A DNA stretch of 15,226 bases from NCBI GenBank assembly GCA_002682975.1, contig NYSJ01000077.1, positions 1 through 15,226 on the forward strand, given 5' to 3'. The notes under the pieces were generated by a model that worked only from the letters and a program-made list of their open reading frames with translations, ran no database searches and had not been told where the DNA came from. This document shows positions 1-10,259 of this stretch, one piece after another. The position numbers and the translations under genes were made by a program. Numbering within the stretch: position 1 is the first letter of the stretch; the number at the start of each line of letters is the position of its first letter. This DNA comes from Paracoccaceae bacterium. GTDB lineage: Bacteria > Pseudomonadota > Alphaproteobacteria > Rhodobacterales > Rhodobacteraceae.

Positions 1-159
1 AAAACTTTAGATTTAGAAAATGATGTCTTTCAGGACATTCTGAAAAACGTCAAGCAAAAAAATCTAAATAAATCGAATAGCTCGCTCGCTAGAGGAGCAT
101 GCAAAAAGTGTGGCGAAATGGGTCATTTATCAAAAGATTGCAGAAACTTTGTAGGTTAA
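1..159 (+). CDS. 3' end of unidentified gene with C-terminal CCHC zinc knuckle (partial)
   Basis: The reading frame is open from base 1 to a TAA at 157-159, giving the last 52 residues of a protein that starts outside the window. A lysine- and asparagine-rich stretch is followed by a perfect C-x2-C-x4-H-x4-C zinc knuckle. Its ligands are the Cys codons at 100-102 and 109-111, His at 124-126 and Cys at 139-141, with the usual CGE-x-GH core. The protein ends six residues later. Zinc knuckles normally bind single-stranded RNA or DNA, so nucleic-acid binding is the likely role of this tail, but the rest of the protein cannot be seen and I do not recognise the family. The last 61 bases overlap the HemY-type frame. 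A chance open frame is possible, but four ligands in exact spacing with the conserved Gly-His core make chance unlikely. Confidence 0.55.
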   Translation, partial: KTLDLENDVFQDILKNVKQKNLNKSNSSLARGACKKCGEMGHLSKDCRNFVG

Positions 160-605
160 ATCCTGATCATTTGGAATCTAAAATTTCTCTATCGGAGCTA
201 TATTTGAAACAGGAAAACTTTCCAATGGCCCATAGGGTACTTAAAAAGATACTAACGGAGGACCAGGATACTAGAGTACTTACTCTCATGGCGGTAACTG
301 AGAAAGGTAAAGGAGGAGATGACGAAACAATACGTAACTTGTTAAACCTTGCAATTACAGCAAAACGTGGGCCGCAATGGATATGCGAAACATGTAATAC
401 CGCTAATACGGATTGGGAACCAATCTGCGCAAATTGTTCCGCTATGGATTCGTTAGAATGGAAAGTCCCACCACAAGAGACAACAAATTTCACTGTAAGC
501 GACGATTTACTTCCATTTCTAGCTGGAGAAATAAAGATGGACGTTCCAGCAAACAAAGCTGACTCGGAAAAGCCTACAAAAAAGCAAAATAAAAAAATTA
601 AATAG
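99..605 (+). CDS. hemY: HemY-type protein (TPR plus zinc ribbon), C-terminal part only
   Basis: The 168 residues match the C-terminal third of alphaproteobacterial HemY/COG3898. Residues about 20-50 look like a TPR repeat (LNPDHLES and following). Next comes a helical stretch, then GPQWIC at 91-96, which opens a rubredoxin-like zinc ribbon with Cys96, Cys99, Cys110 and Cys113 and ends at SLEWKVPP. The last 40 or so residues are a lysine-rich, probably disordered tail. Family members are about 450-520 residues long, with two N-terminal membrane helices and more TPRs. All of that is absent: the frame has stops at 69, 78 and 90. ATG 99 is the first start after them, and the purine-rich AGAGGA at 91-96 sits too close to be a good ribosome site. 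It may be a decayed gene, a real short protein, or a frameshift or assembly error. The family sits at the inner membrane near haem-synthesis genes in many proteobacteria, but its biochemical role is unsettled. Confidence 0.7.
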   Translation: MQKVWRNGSFIKRLQKLCRLNPDHLESKISLSELYLKQENFPMAHRVLKKILTEDQDTRVLTLMAVTEKGKGGDDETIRNLLNLAITAKRGPQWICETCNTANTDWEPICANCSAMDSLEWKVPPQETTNFTVSDDLLPFLAGEIKMDVPANKADSEKPTKKQNKKIK

Positions 606-677
606 CAATAAACTCTTGTACTTGCCGATACTTGAATTGTTGCCTAAGTAGTAAGTGTAGATGAAAGAGTAACACTT

Positions 678-962
678 ATGATGGCAATTTATGGACCTTT
701 ACGCTTAATACTGGATGCGGCCTTTTTTATAATGGTCGTACACATTATTTTTAGCTGGCTTATTTCCTTTCAGATTTTAAATTTACGTCAACCGATTGTA
801 ACACAGCTGTGGCTGGGGTTGAATAAACTATTGGAGCCGATCTATAGTCCCATAAGAAACATACTACCGGACACCAGACCTCTTGATCTAGCTCCGTTAG
901 TTGCATTTGTAATTTTGATTTCGTTGAGAGATTACATTTTACCAGAATTATTATTAAATTAG
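678..962 (+). CDS. yggT: YggT family integral membrane protein
   Basis: This 94-residue protein has two hydrophobic segments, about residues 8-32 and 70-90. They flank the signature stretch LNKLLEPIYSPIRNILP at about 49-65, which is typical of YggT (CCB3/Ycf19-like) proteins. Family members are small inner-membrane proteins linked to osmotic-shock tolerance, cell-division or cytochrome assembly functions; the exact role here is unknown. ATG 678 is preceded by the purine-rich AAAGAG at 664-669. ATG 681 is an equally possible start. The gene lies 72 bases after the HemY-type frame and 123 bases before yaaA, so it may have its own transcript. Confidence 0.88.
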   Translation: MMAIYGPLRLILDAAFFIMVVHIIFSWLISFQILNLRQPIVTQLWLGLNKLLEPIYSPIRNILPDTRPLDLAPLVAFVILISLRDYILPELLLN

Positions 963-1085
963 TCTTTAAATATAAATTTGATATTCCATTTGAAATGCCA
1001 TGCCATGCAAAGTAGTTTGTGTATCATGAAACTGGACGTATTGGTTAAAGAGACCTAAATAAACTTTTTAATGCTTGGAGTTTAA

Positions 1086-1838
1086 ATGTTAGTAGTCGTA
1101 TCACCCGCAAAAAAACTTGATATGTCACCAATTGATGCAGAAGTGACATCGGTACCCCAATTTTCCAACGAAGCACATGATTTGGCTCAGATTGCGTCAA
1201 ACCTAGGCAAGGATGGACTAATTTCAATAATGAAAATTAGTGAAAAACTGGCTGATTTAAATTTGGAGCGTTTTAAGTCTTTTGGACATCAGGATAAAAA
1301 AGCTGCTGTTTTTGCTTTTGCCGGTGATACGTACCAAGGATTTGATGCTGCGACCCTGAATTCAGATGGATTGCGTTGGGCGCAAGACCACTTACGTATA
1401 CTCTCTGGTTTGTATGGCATTCTTCGTCCTTTTGATGAAATCGAGCCATATCGACTTGAAATGGGAAGCAAGTTTAATATCCGTGATCATACATCTCTTC
1501 ATGATTTTTGGAAGTCCCGAGTGTCATGTGCGCTCAACGAAACTGCAAAAGAAACAAGTTCTAAATTTCTGGTAAATTGCGCAAGCCAAGAATATTTTGG
1601 ATCCGTAGCTCCAAATATTGTAAATATGAAAATTATTACTCCAACCTTTTATGAAAATACAGAGAAAGGACTGAAAGTTATCAGCTTTTATGCAAAAAAG
1701 GCCAGAGGGGCGATGGCACGCTACATTATGGAAAATCGCATTAATGATCCAAATTCATTGTTGGAATTTGATTTAGGAGGCTATAAGTATCAGCCTGAAA
1801 GTTCTACGTTAGAGGCTCCCATTTTTATTCGAGATTAA
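1086..1838 (+). CDS. yaaA: YaaA (DUF328/UPF0246) peroxide stress protein
   Basis: The protein is 250 residues, close to E. coli YaaA (258). It carries the family hallmarks in order: VSPAKKLD near the N-terminus (residues 5-12), FAFAGDTYQGFDAATL around 75-90, LSGLYGILRPFDEIEPYRLEMG in mid-protein, LVNCASQEYF, and near the end VISFYAKKARGAMARYI. In E. coli YaaA is induced by hydrogen peroxide and lowers free intracellular iron, limiting Fenton damage to DNA. It is cytosolic and has been reported to bind unusual DNA structures. ATG 1086 has a good ribosome site, GGAG at 1077-1080. The next gene, ppaC, follows after 63 bases on the same strand and could be cotranscribed. No OxyR-type site was recognised upstream. 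Confidence 0.95.
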   Translation: MLVVVSPAKKLDMSPIDAEVTSVPQFSNEAHDLAQIASNLGKDGLISIMKISEKLADLNLERFKSFGHQDKKAAVFAFAGDTYQGFDAATLNSDGLRWAQDHLRILSGLYGILRPFDEIEPYRLEMGSKFNIRDHTSLHDFWKSRVSCALNETAKETSSKFLVNCASQEYFGSVAPNIVNMKIITPTFYENTEKGLKVISFYAKKARGAMARYIMENRINDPNSLLEFDLGGYKYQPESSTLEAPIFIRD

Positions 1839-1901
1839 AAACCTTTAAAATGAAACGAGCCAAGGGCGTGACCCTACGGAAATATTAAAAAGGATCATAT
1901 T

Positions 1902-2825
1902 ATGTCGGTTATGGTGTTTGGGCATAAATCACCAGATACAGACTCTACAGGATCACCGATTATTTGGGCCTGGTATCTTAAACATATTAAAAATATTGAT
2001 ACAGAGCCTGTTCTGCTAGGAAAACCAAATAGCGAAGCACTTTTCATGCTAAATTATTGGGGAATACAGATACCTCAAATAATTGACAAATTGGACAGTG
2101 GAAGCTCGGTTGTAATAGTTGATACAAATAACCCTGATGAGTTACCTGAAAATATCAATGACTGCGAGATTCAGACAATAATTGACCATCATAAGCTGGT
2201 TGGTGGCTTACAAACGAAACACCCAATTGATGTAGTCATCCGGCCGTTAGCCTGCACTGCAACGGTTATGATAGAAATAATGGGAGCTGATATCACCACC
2301 AAAATGCCAACAATGATAAAGGGAGCTGCGTTGAGCTGTATTTTATCGGACACTCTCGAATTTCGCAGTCCAACAACAACAGATTTAGACAAATCAATTG
2401 CTAAAAAATTAGCAAAGGACTTAGGCATTGATATGAAGTCATATGCCTCCCAACTCTTCACAGCAAAATCAGATGTTTCAAACTATACGGATCCAGAATT
2501 AATTTTAATGGATTCAAAAAAATATAATGTAGGGGATAAAAAGCTGCGTATATCAGTATTGGAAACCACTAAACCTGCTGAAATTCTTAAAAGAAAAAAA
2601 TCCCTGCTTAAAGCAATGGAAGAAATTGAAGAAAAAGAGGGTGTTGATCAGATTTTATTCTTCGTCATTGATATATTGAAAGAAGAGGCAACCCTTTTTA
2701 TACCAAACGAGTTAGTAAAAGAAATTACTGAAAAGTCTTTTGGTAAAATCAGTGGAGGAGACACTATAGTTTTACCTGGTATCGTCAGTCGTAAAAAGCA
2801 AATAATACCACAACTAAAATTATAA
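1902..2825 (+). CDS. ppaC: Manganese-dependent inorganic pyrophosphatase (family II)
   Basis: This enzyme hydrolyses pyrophosphate to two phosphates in the cytosol, pulling biosynthetic reactions forward; family II enzymes use Mn2+ or Co2+. The 307-residue length is typical. The DHH-domain metal ligands are visible: GHKSPDTD with His8, Asp12 and Asp14; Asp74 in VIVDTNN; IIDHH with Asp95, His96 and His97; and Asp150 in CILSDTLEFRSPTTT. The C-terminal DHHA2 domain ends with the substrate-binding SRKKQ at residues 296-300. No CBS or DRTGG regulatory insert is present, so this is the simple, non-nucleotide-regulated type. ATG 1902 has AAAGGA at about 1889-1894 upstream. The HAD gene follows after 34 bases, suggesting cotranscription. 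Its Mn2+ need is worth reading together with the SitABCD importer in the same window. Confidence 0.96.
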   Translation: MSVMVFGHKSPDTDSTGSPIIWAWYLKHIKNIDTEPVLLGKPNSEALFMLNYWGIQIPQIIDKLDSGSSVVIVDTNNPDELPENINDCEIQTIIDHHKLVGGLQTKHPIDVVIRPLACTATVMIEIMGADITTKMPTMIKGAALSCILSDTLEFRSPTTTDLDKSIAKKLAKDLGIDMKSYASQLFTAKSDVSNYTDPELILMDSKKYNVGDKKLRISVLETTKPAEILKRKKSLLKAMEEIEEKEGVDQILFFVIDILKEEATLFIPNELVKEITEKSFGKISGGDTIVLPGIVSRKKQIIPQLKL

Positions 2826-2848
2826 ACATTTAGGAAATTTAACCAACT

Positions 2849-2854
2849 AGGTGG
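2849..2854 (+). promoter_or_regulatory. Ribosome binding site deciding the HAD gene start
   Basis: AGGTGG is a near-perfect anti-16S match lying five bases before GTG 2860. It overlaps the alternative GTG at 2851, which therefore cannot use it. This favours the downstream start. Confidence 0.7.
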
Positions 2855-2859
2855 CAACA

Positions 2860-3732
2860 GTGACACTGATAATAAATAGCCTGGATGAGATAGCCCATCA
2901 ATACGATGCTTTATTTGTTGATCTTTGGGGATGTGTCCATAACGGAATTACAGCCTATAAATCTGCTGTAGAAGCACTAATAAAATATAGAGAAACAGGT
3001 GGAAAGGTTGTGTTGCTTACAAACTCACCAAAACCAAGAGTTGGTGTCGAAAAGCAACTTCATCATTTGAATGTTCCAGCGACATGCTTCGATACGGTTG
3101 CAACTTCAGGTGATAGCGCTAGAGCAGCAATGTTTACAGGCGTAGTAGGAAAAAAGGTTTTTTTCATTGGGGAACCTCGCGATCAATTATTCTTCGATCC
3201 CATATCTATTATCAAGTCACCAATTGAAGTTGATCAAGTATCTATAAATGATGCTGAAGGTATCGTTTGCACCGGACCTTTCGATGGATCTGCAGATCCA
3301 GTAGTAAATAGAGAGATTTTTTTATTCGCTATAGACCAAGGGATGAAGTTTTTGTGTGCAAACCCTGACATAGTTGTAGACCGTGGATCAGTTAGACAGT
3401 GGTGCGCAGGCGCTCTTGCTAAAATGTATACTGAAATGGGTGGAGAAAGTTTGTATTTTGGCAAACCACATAGTGCTATTTATGATTTGGCCAGGTTACG
3501 AATGGCAGATCTTAATACAAAAATTACTGACAAAAAGATTTTAGCTATCGGTGATGGAATCAACACTGATATAGAAGGCGCCAACTCCGAAGGAATTGAT
3601 AGCTTATTTATAACAGGTGGTTTAGCTGCGAAAGAAACTAAAACATCGATTAACCCAAATCCAGAAGCATTAAATCAGTACCTTTCAGAACAAAAAGTAA
3701 CATGCACCTACAGTATTGGCTATCTACGTTAG
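2860..3732 (+). CDS. HAD-IIA family phosphatase-like protein (TIGR01459 type)
   Basis: The protein belongs to HAD subfamily IIA, TIGR01459 type, common in alphaproteobacteria. HAD motif I is DLWGCVHNG with nucleophile Asp21; motif II is LLTNS at 52-56; Lys202 lies in FGKPHS; and motif III/IV is AIGDGINTD with Asp232 and Asp237, the Mg2+ ligands. The position two after the nucleophile, normally the general-acid Asp, is Trp23, as far as I recall a feature of this subgroup. The substrate is unknown. I chose GTG 2860, giving 290 residues, because AGGTGG at 2849-2854 sits five bases upstream and related proteins begin with the same M-T-x-I-I-x-S-L-D pattern. GTG 2851 would add three residues and lacks a well-spaced site. 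It probably shares a transcript with ppaC. Confidence 0.88.
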   Translation: MTLIINSLDEIAHQYDALFVDLWGCVHNGITAYKSAVEALIKYRETGGKVVLLTNSPKPRVGVEKQLHHLNVPATCFDTVATSGDSARAAMFTGVVGKKVFFIGEPRDQLFFDPISIIKSPIEVDQVSINDAEGIVCTGPFDGSADPVVNREIFLFAIDQGMKFLCANPDIVVDRGSVRQWCAGALAKMYTEMGGESLYFGKPHSAIYDLARLRMADLNTKITDKKILAIGDGINTDIEGANSEGIDSLFITGGLAAKETKTSINPNPEALNQYLSEQKVTCTYSIGYLR

Positions 3733-3737
3733 CTCAA

Positions 3738-3773
3738 ACTTAAAATTAAGTATGCGCACATGTTAAATTTAAC
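3738..3773. repeat. Two AT-rich palindromes in the HAD/MaoC gap
   Basis: The gap between the HAD gene and the MaoC gene holds ACTTAA-AA-TTAAGT at 3738-3751 and the perfect 12-bp palindrome GTTAAATTTAAC at 3762-3773, ten bases apart. Neither has a G+C-rich stem or a following T-run, so they are poor terminators. They could be operator half-sites or chance in AT-rich DNA. A weak promoter-like pair, TTGATT 3774-3779 and TAATAA 3796-3801 with 16-base spacing, lies just after them and could serve the MaoC-ribF group. Confidence 0.3.
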
Positions 3774-3857
3774 TTGATTTTCTGCATTTGCAAAGTAATA
3801 AAGTTACACTAGTTTTAATGGATGAGTAGCAATATTTCGTCTTGGAGTAAGAATAAC

Positions 3858-4301
3858 ATGCTAGATAATCAGCCACGCGGAACAATTTGCATTGAAGATA
3901 TAGAAATGGGAATGACCCGTTATCTGCAAAAGTACGTCACCGATAAAGATATTGAGATGTTTGCCGAAGTCAGTACTGACCATAATCCAGTACATTTAGA
4001 TGATGACTATGCCCAGGATACAATCTTTGAGGGTAGAATTGCCCATGGAATGTTAACAGCTGGATTGATTTCAGCCGTTATCGGAGAGCAGTTGCCAGGT
4101 CACGGTGCGATTTATATGAGCCAATCATTGAAGTTTCTGGCGCCAGTTAGACCGGGTGACCTTGTTTATGCTGAGGTTAAAGTTACGGATATTCAAATTG
4201 ACAAGCGTAGAGTAAAACTTGATTGTAAGTGTGAAGTAGATGGTAAAAATGTTCTTGTGGGCGAGGCCATGGTATTAGCACCTAGCCGTAAATTTGATTA
4301 A
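3858..4301 (+). CDS. MaoC-type (R)-hydratase, hot-dog fold
   Basis: The 147-residue protein is a single hot-dog-fold hydratase of the MaoC/PhaJ group, which adds water to trans-2-enoyl-CoA (or a related acyl-CoA) to give the (R)-3-hydroxyacyl-CoA. The hydratase-2 motif runs from STDHNPVHLDDDYA (residues 39-52, catalytic Asp41 and His46) to FEGRIAHGML at 57-66. The later stretch LKFLAPVRPGDLVYAEVKV is also typical. The true substrate is not shown by the sequence; fatty-acid, ethylmalonyl-CoA or polyhydroxyalkanoate metabolism are all possible. I chose ATG 3858 because GGAG lies at 3844-3847. An ATG at 3822 is in frame but has no ribosome site and would add a non-conserved tail of 12 residues. 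As I recall, a TIGR01459 HAD gene, a MaoC gene and ribF also lie together in roseobacters. Confidence 0.9.
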   Translation: MLDNQPRGTICIEDIEMGMTRYLQKYVTDKDIEMFAEVSTDHNPVHLDDDYAQDTIFEGRIAHGMLTAGLISAVIGEQLPGHGAIYMSQSLKFLAPVRPGDLVYAEVKVTDIQIDKRRVKLDCKCEVDGKNVLVGEAMVLAPSRKFD

Positions 4302-4365
4302 TCATCTGTACTATTAATTTCAAGCTATCTTGCACCACTGCCCGACTGGCGCTAATGCATTCATT

Positions 4366-5304
4366 ATGAGAATAATTAGAGACTACCAGTATGTGGAACC
4401 TAGCGATACCAATGCCGTTGCAGCAATTGGTAACTTTGATGGCGTACATTTAGGGCATCAGGCGGTTCTAAAAAAAGTTCACAGTATTGCAAAAGATTTG
4501 CGCGCACCGGTAGGGGTTGTAACTTTCGAACCTCATCCAAGGAGCTACTTTGCTCCTGATGCTCCTACATTTCGGTTAATGAGCCCCGCTGCAAAAGCAA
4601 CTAGGCTGGAAAAGCTAGGTGTGGAAAAACTATACGAGCTAAACTTTAACGCTCAGATATCAAAACTAAATCCTGAAGAATTCGCGCGTAAAGTATTATC
4701 TGATGGCTTAAAATTGCAACATGTTTTGGTTGGCCAAGACTTTTGTTTTGGAAGAGGCAGAAAAGGTAATGTACAAATTTTAAAAGATTTGGGTGCCAAC
4801 CTTGGCTTTGGAGTTACTACACTTGAATTAATTAAGGGTGATCATGGTGAACTATCATCAACATCGATAAGGCACCTATTATCAGACGGAAAGCCCAAAG
4901 AAGCGGCAATTCAGTTAGGACATTGGCACAGAATTGAAGGGCCTATAATTGGAGGAGAACAGCGCGGCCGTATTTTAGGCTATCCAACCGCAAACATGGA
5001 ATTGCACGAATTACATCTTCCCAAACTTGGCGTTTATGCTGTCTTGATTGATATTTTAGACGGACCATATAAAGGGAGCTTCAAGGGTGCTGCTTCTATA
5101 GGGGTAAGACCAATGTTTGGTAAGAATACTCCGAATTTAGAAACTTACATTTTTGATTTTTCTGGTGATATTTATGGAGCTCAAGTTTCAATAGCGCTCG
5201 TAGAGTATTTAAGGCCTGAATTGAGTTTTGATACTGTCGACATACTAGTCAAGCAAATGGCATCAGATTGTGAAAAAGCTAAAGAGATTCTATGTAAAAC
5301 ATGA
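4366..5304 (+). CDS. ribF: Bifunctional riboflavin kinase/FMN adenylyltransferase
   Basis: RibF makes FMN from riboflavin plus ATP and then FAD from FMN plus ATP, in the cytosol. From ATG 4366 it is 312 residues, the usual length. The N-terminal FAD-synthetase half shows IGNFDGVHLGHQ at 21-32, the HxGH nucleotidyltransferase motif, then FEPHPRSYF and GQDFCFGRGRKGN. The C-terminal riboflavin-kinase half shows GYPTANME, GVYAVLIDI, SIGVRPMFG and LETYIFDF. The frame runs upstream to TTG 4330, but related proteins start at MRIIRDYQ, which is ATG 4366, so I use that. No strong ribosome site is visible before either start. No FMN riboswitch fits the 64-base gap, so regulation is not evident. Its stop overlaps the next gene's start by ATGA. 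Confidence 0.95.
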   Translation: MRIIRDYQYVEPSDTNAVAAIGNFDGVHLGHQAVLKKVHSIAKDLRAPVGVVTFEPHPRSYFAPDAPTFRLMSPAAKATRLEKLGVEKLYELNFNAQISKLNPEEFARKVLSDGLKLQHVLVGQDFCFGRGRKGNVQILKDLGANLGFGVTTLELIKGDHGELSSTSIRHLLSDGKPKEAAIQLGHWHRIEGPIIGGEQRGRILGYPTANMELHELHLPKLGVYAVLIDILDGPYKGSFKGAASIGVRPMFGKNTPNLETYIFDFSGDIYGAQVSIALVEYLRPELSFDTVDILVKQMASDCEKAKEILCKT

Positions 5305-5770
5305 TAGATAAAAAGAAGAACGACCCAAAATTTGCTTACAAGTTTTGGGAAAAGAAATCATTAAACAATTTGAATGCCTTAGAATGGGAAGCCCTTTGTG
5401 ATGGTTGCGGGAAATGCTGCCTTAACAAAATAGAAGACGAAGAGTCAGGAGAGGTTTTCCTAACAAGAATAGCATGCAGGCTTTTTAATGATAAAGATTG
5501 CCTTTGTACTGACTATACAAATCGTCAAGATTTCGTCCCAGAATGCATTAAGCTTACTCCGAATACGATCAAACAAAATGCTTATTGGCTCCCATCCACC
5601 TGTGCGTACAAGTTACTTTACGAAAATAAACCATTACCGGATTGGCACCCATTGTTGACAGGAAATACTGAGTCTGTCCATCGCTCTGGTATTTCAATTC
5701 AGGGAGCTACTGTTTCAGAGAAATCTGTAAACGAAAATGATTGGGAAAATCATATAATTTTGGAACCAAC

Positions 5771-5774
<4 letters not shown>
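5301..5774 (+). CDS. ycgN: YcgN family (UPF0260) cysteine-cluster protein
   Basis: The 157-residue protein matches the UPF0260/YcgN family (E. coli YcgN about 153). Its mark is LCDGCGKCCLNKI with Cys33, Cys36, Cys39 and Cys40, a C-x2-C-x2-CC cluster of the YkgJ-type metal-binding domain. More conserved cysteines follow in RIACRLF, KDCLCTDY, VPECIKL and LPSTCAYK, then the conserved PLPDWHPLL. It probably binds zinc or an iron-sulphur cluster; its biochemical function is unknown. Its ATG (5301) overlaps the ribF stop and its TGA (5772-5774) overlaps the next gene's ATG, so translation is probably coupled on both sides. Confidence 0.93.
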
Positions 5775-9315
<3,541 letters not shown>

Positions 9316-9392
9316 TCAATAATTACGGTAAAATCTCTTAAGAACTTGTCTCTTTTTACATTGCCGTTAAAGTGTTTTAAAAGGAGAAAAGT

Positions 9393-10148
9393 ATGGCTGT
9401 GGCCGGAGTAAAATCTAACTTAAACTTTTGGTCAGAACGCGTAGATTTAGCTGCAGCTTTTCAATGGACTGCGAGGCTTGATATGCATGAAGCTGTAGCT
9501 AATCATTTTTCACTTGCAGTTAGCAATGATGGAACCAGGTTTTTAGTTAATCCCAAAATGGTTCATTTCTCGAGAATTAAGGCCAGTGATTTACTAGAAC
9601 TGGACACAAAAAACCCAGATACAATGAACCTACCTAACGCACCAGATCCAACTGCGTGGGGTTTACACGGCTCTCTGCATAGGTTGTGCCCACATGCCAA
9701 GTGTGCAATGCACGTACACTCGGAATACGCAACCGTTTTGGCAAGCTTAAAAGATAGCAATCTTCCTCCAGTAGATCAGAATTCTGCAATGTTTTTCAAT
9801 AGAGTAATAATAGATGATGATTATGGTGGCTTAGCCTTTGAAGAAGAGGGCGAAAGATGTGCAGCACTTTTCTCAGATAAAAAGAAAAAGGTGATGATCA
9901 TGGGTAACCATGGTATTTTGGTAATTGGCAGTAATGTACCAGAAACTTTTAATCGTATGTACTATTTTGAACGGGCAGCCAGAACCTACATTAAAGCACT
10001 TCAAACTGGCATGAAGCTAAAAGTCTTATCAGCCAATATAGCAGAGAAAACAGCAAGTGAACTTGAAAGTTACCCAGATCAAGACAGCAAGCACTTGGAT
10101 GAGTTAAAAAAAATCCTGATCAAGGAGGGATCAGACTTTCAATCATAA
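9393..10148 (+). CDS. Class II aldolase/adducin family protein
   Basis: The 251-residue protein has the class II aldolase/adducin fold used by fuculose-phosphate and ribulose-phosphate aldolases and epimerases. Zinc-site features are visible: LHGSLHRLCPHAKCAMHVHS with His107 and His109, and GNHG with His173. The N-terminal half has DMHEAVANHFSLAV, the usual substrate-phosphate region. The usual catalytic acidic residue after the first domain is not certain by eye. The substrate is unknown, and many roseobacters carry such genes without an assigned role. ATG 9393 has an excellent ribosome site, AAGGAG at 9381-9386. The gene diverges from gyrB across 155 bases and is followed by the metal-importer operon after 111 bases, so it probably forms its own transcript. 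A weak promoter-like pair, TTGTCT 9346-9351 and TAAAGT 9368-9373, is present. Confidence 0.88.
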   Translation: MAVAGVKSNLNFWSERVDLAAAFQWTARLDMHEAVANHFSLAVSNDGTRFLVNPKMVHFSRIKASDLLELDTKNPDTMNLPNAPDPTAWGLHGSLHRLCPHAKCAMHVHSEYATVLASLKDSNLPPVDQNSAMFFNRVIIDDDYGGLAFEEEGERCAALFSDKKKKVMIMGNHGILVIGSNVPETFNRMYYFERAARTYIKALQTGMKLKVLSANIAEKTASELESYPDQDSKHLDELKKILIKEGSDFQS

Positions 10149-10177
10149 AACTCACTATAAATTAAATGAAAAATAAC

Positions 10178-10194
10178 TTGATAATGATTATCAA
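10178..10194. promoter_or_regulatory. Fur/Mur-type operator upstream of sitA
   Basis: TTGATAATGATTATCAA is a perfect 17-bp palindrome centred on G10186. Its GATAAT-N-ATTATC core is that of classic Fur boxes. It lies 65 bases before the sitA start. Alphaproteobacterial sit operons are commonly repressed by the Fur homologue Mur in response to Mn2+, or by Fur in response to iron. Which of the two acts here cannot be told from this site alone. It lacks the TGTTATA-type pattern expected of an alphaproteobacterial Zur box. Confidence 0.8.
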
Positions 10195-10198
10195 TTGC

Positions 10199-10237
10199 AT
10201 TGACAAGCTTTCAGATTTTTCTATGTATTGACAAGCT
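10199..10237 (+). repeat. 11-bp direct repeat in the sit promoter region
   Basis: ATTGACAAGCT occurs at 10199-10209 and again at 10227-10237, 28 bases apart. The first copy contains a perfect -35 hexamer, TTGACA at 10200-10205. A weak -10, TGTATT at 10224-10229 (18-base spacing), precedes or overlaps the second copy. If used, transcription would start near 10236 and leave a leader of about 25 bases. The repeat could be a regulator half-site pair or a local duplication. Confidence 0.5.
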
Positions 10238-10259
10238 AAGTTGATTTGGAGACGAGCCA

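Noticed and set aside
167..556. 129-codon open frame on the minus strand
   Set aside because: It is antisense to the HemY-type frame, which carries the conserved zinc ribbon; no family pattern or ribosome site was seen.
963..1085. Repeated GCCAT and CATTTGAAATG in the yggT/yaaA gap
   Set aside because: The repeats are too short to distinguish from chance, and no RNA gene or clear promoter is visible in these 123 bases.
1839..1901. AGGG-CGTGA-CCCT hairpin as a yaaA terminator
   Set aside because: The stem is only four base pairs and no T-run follows, so it is too weak to call.
4302..4365. Possible FMN riboswitch before ribF
   Set aside because: The gap is only 64 bases and has none of the conserved RFN-element segments.
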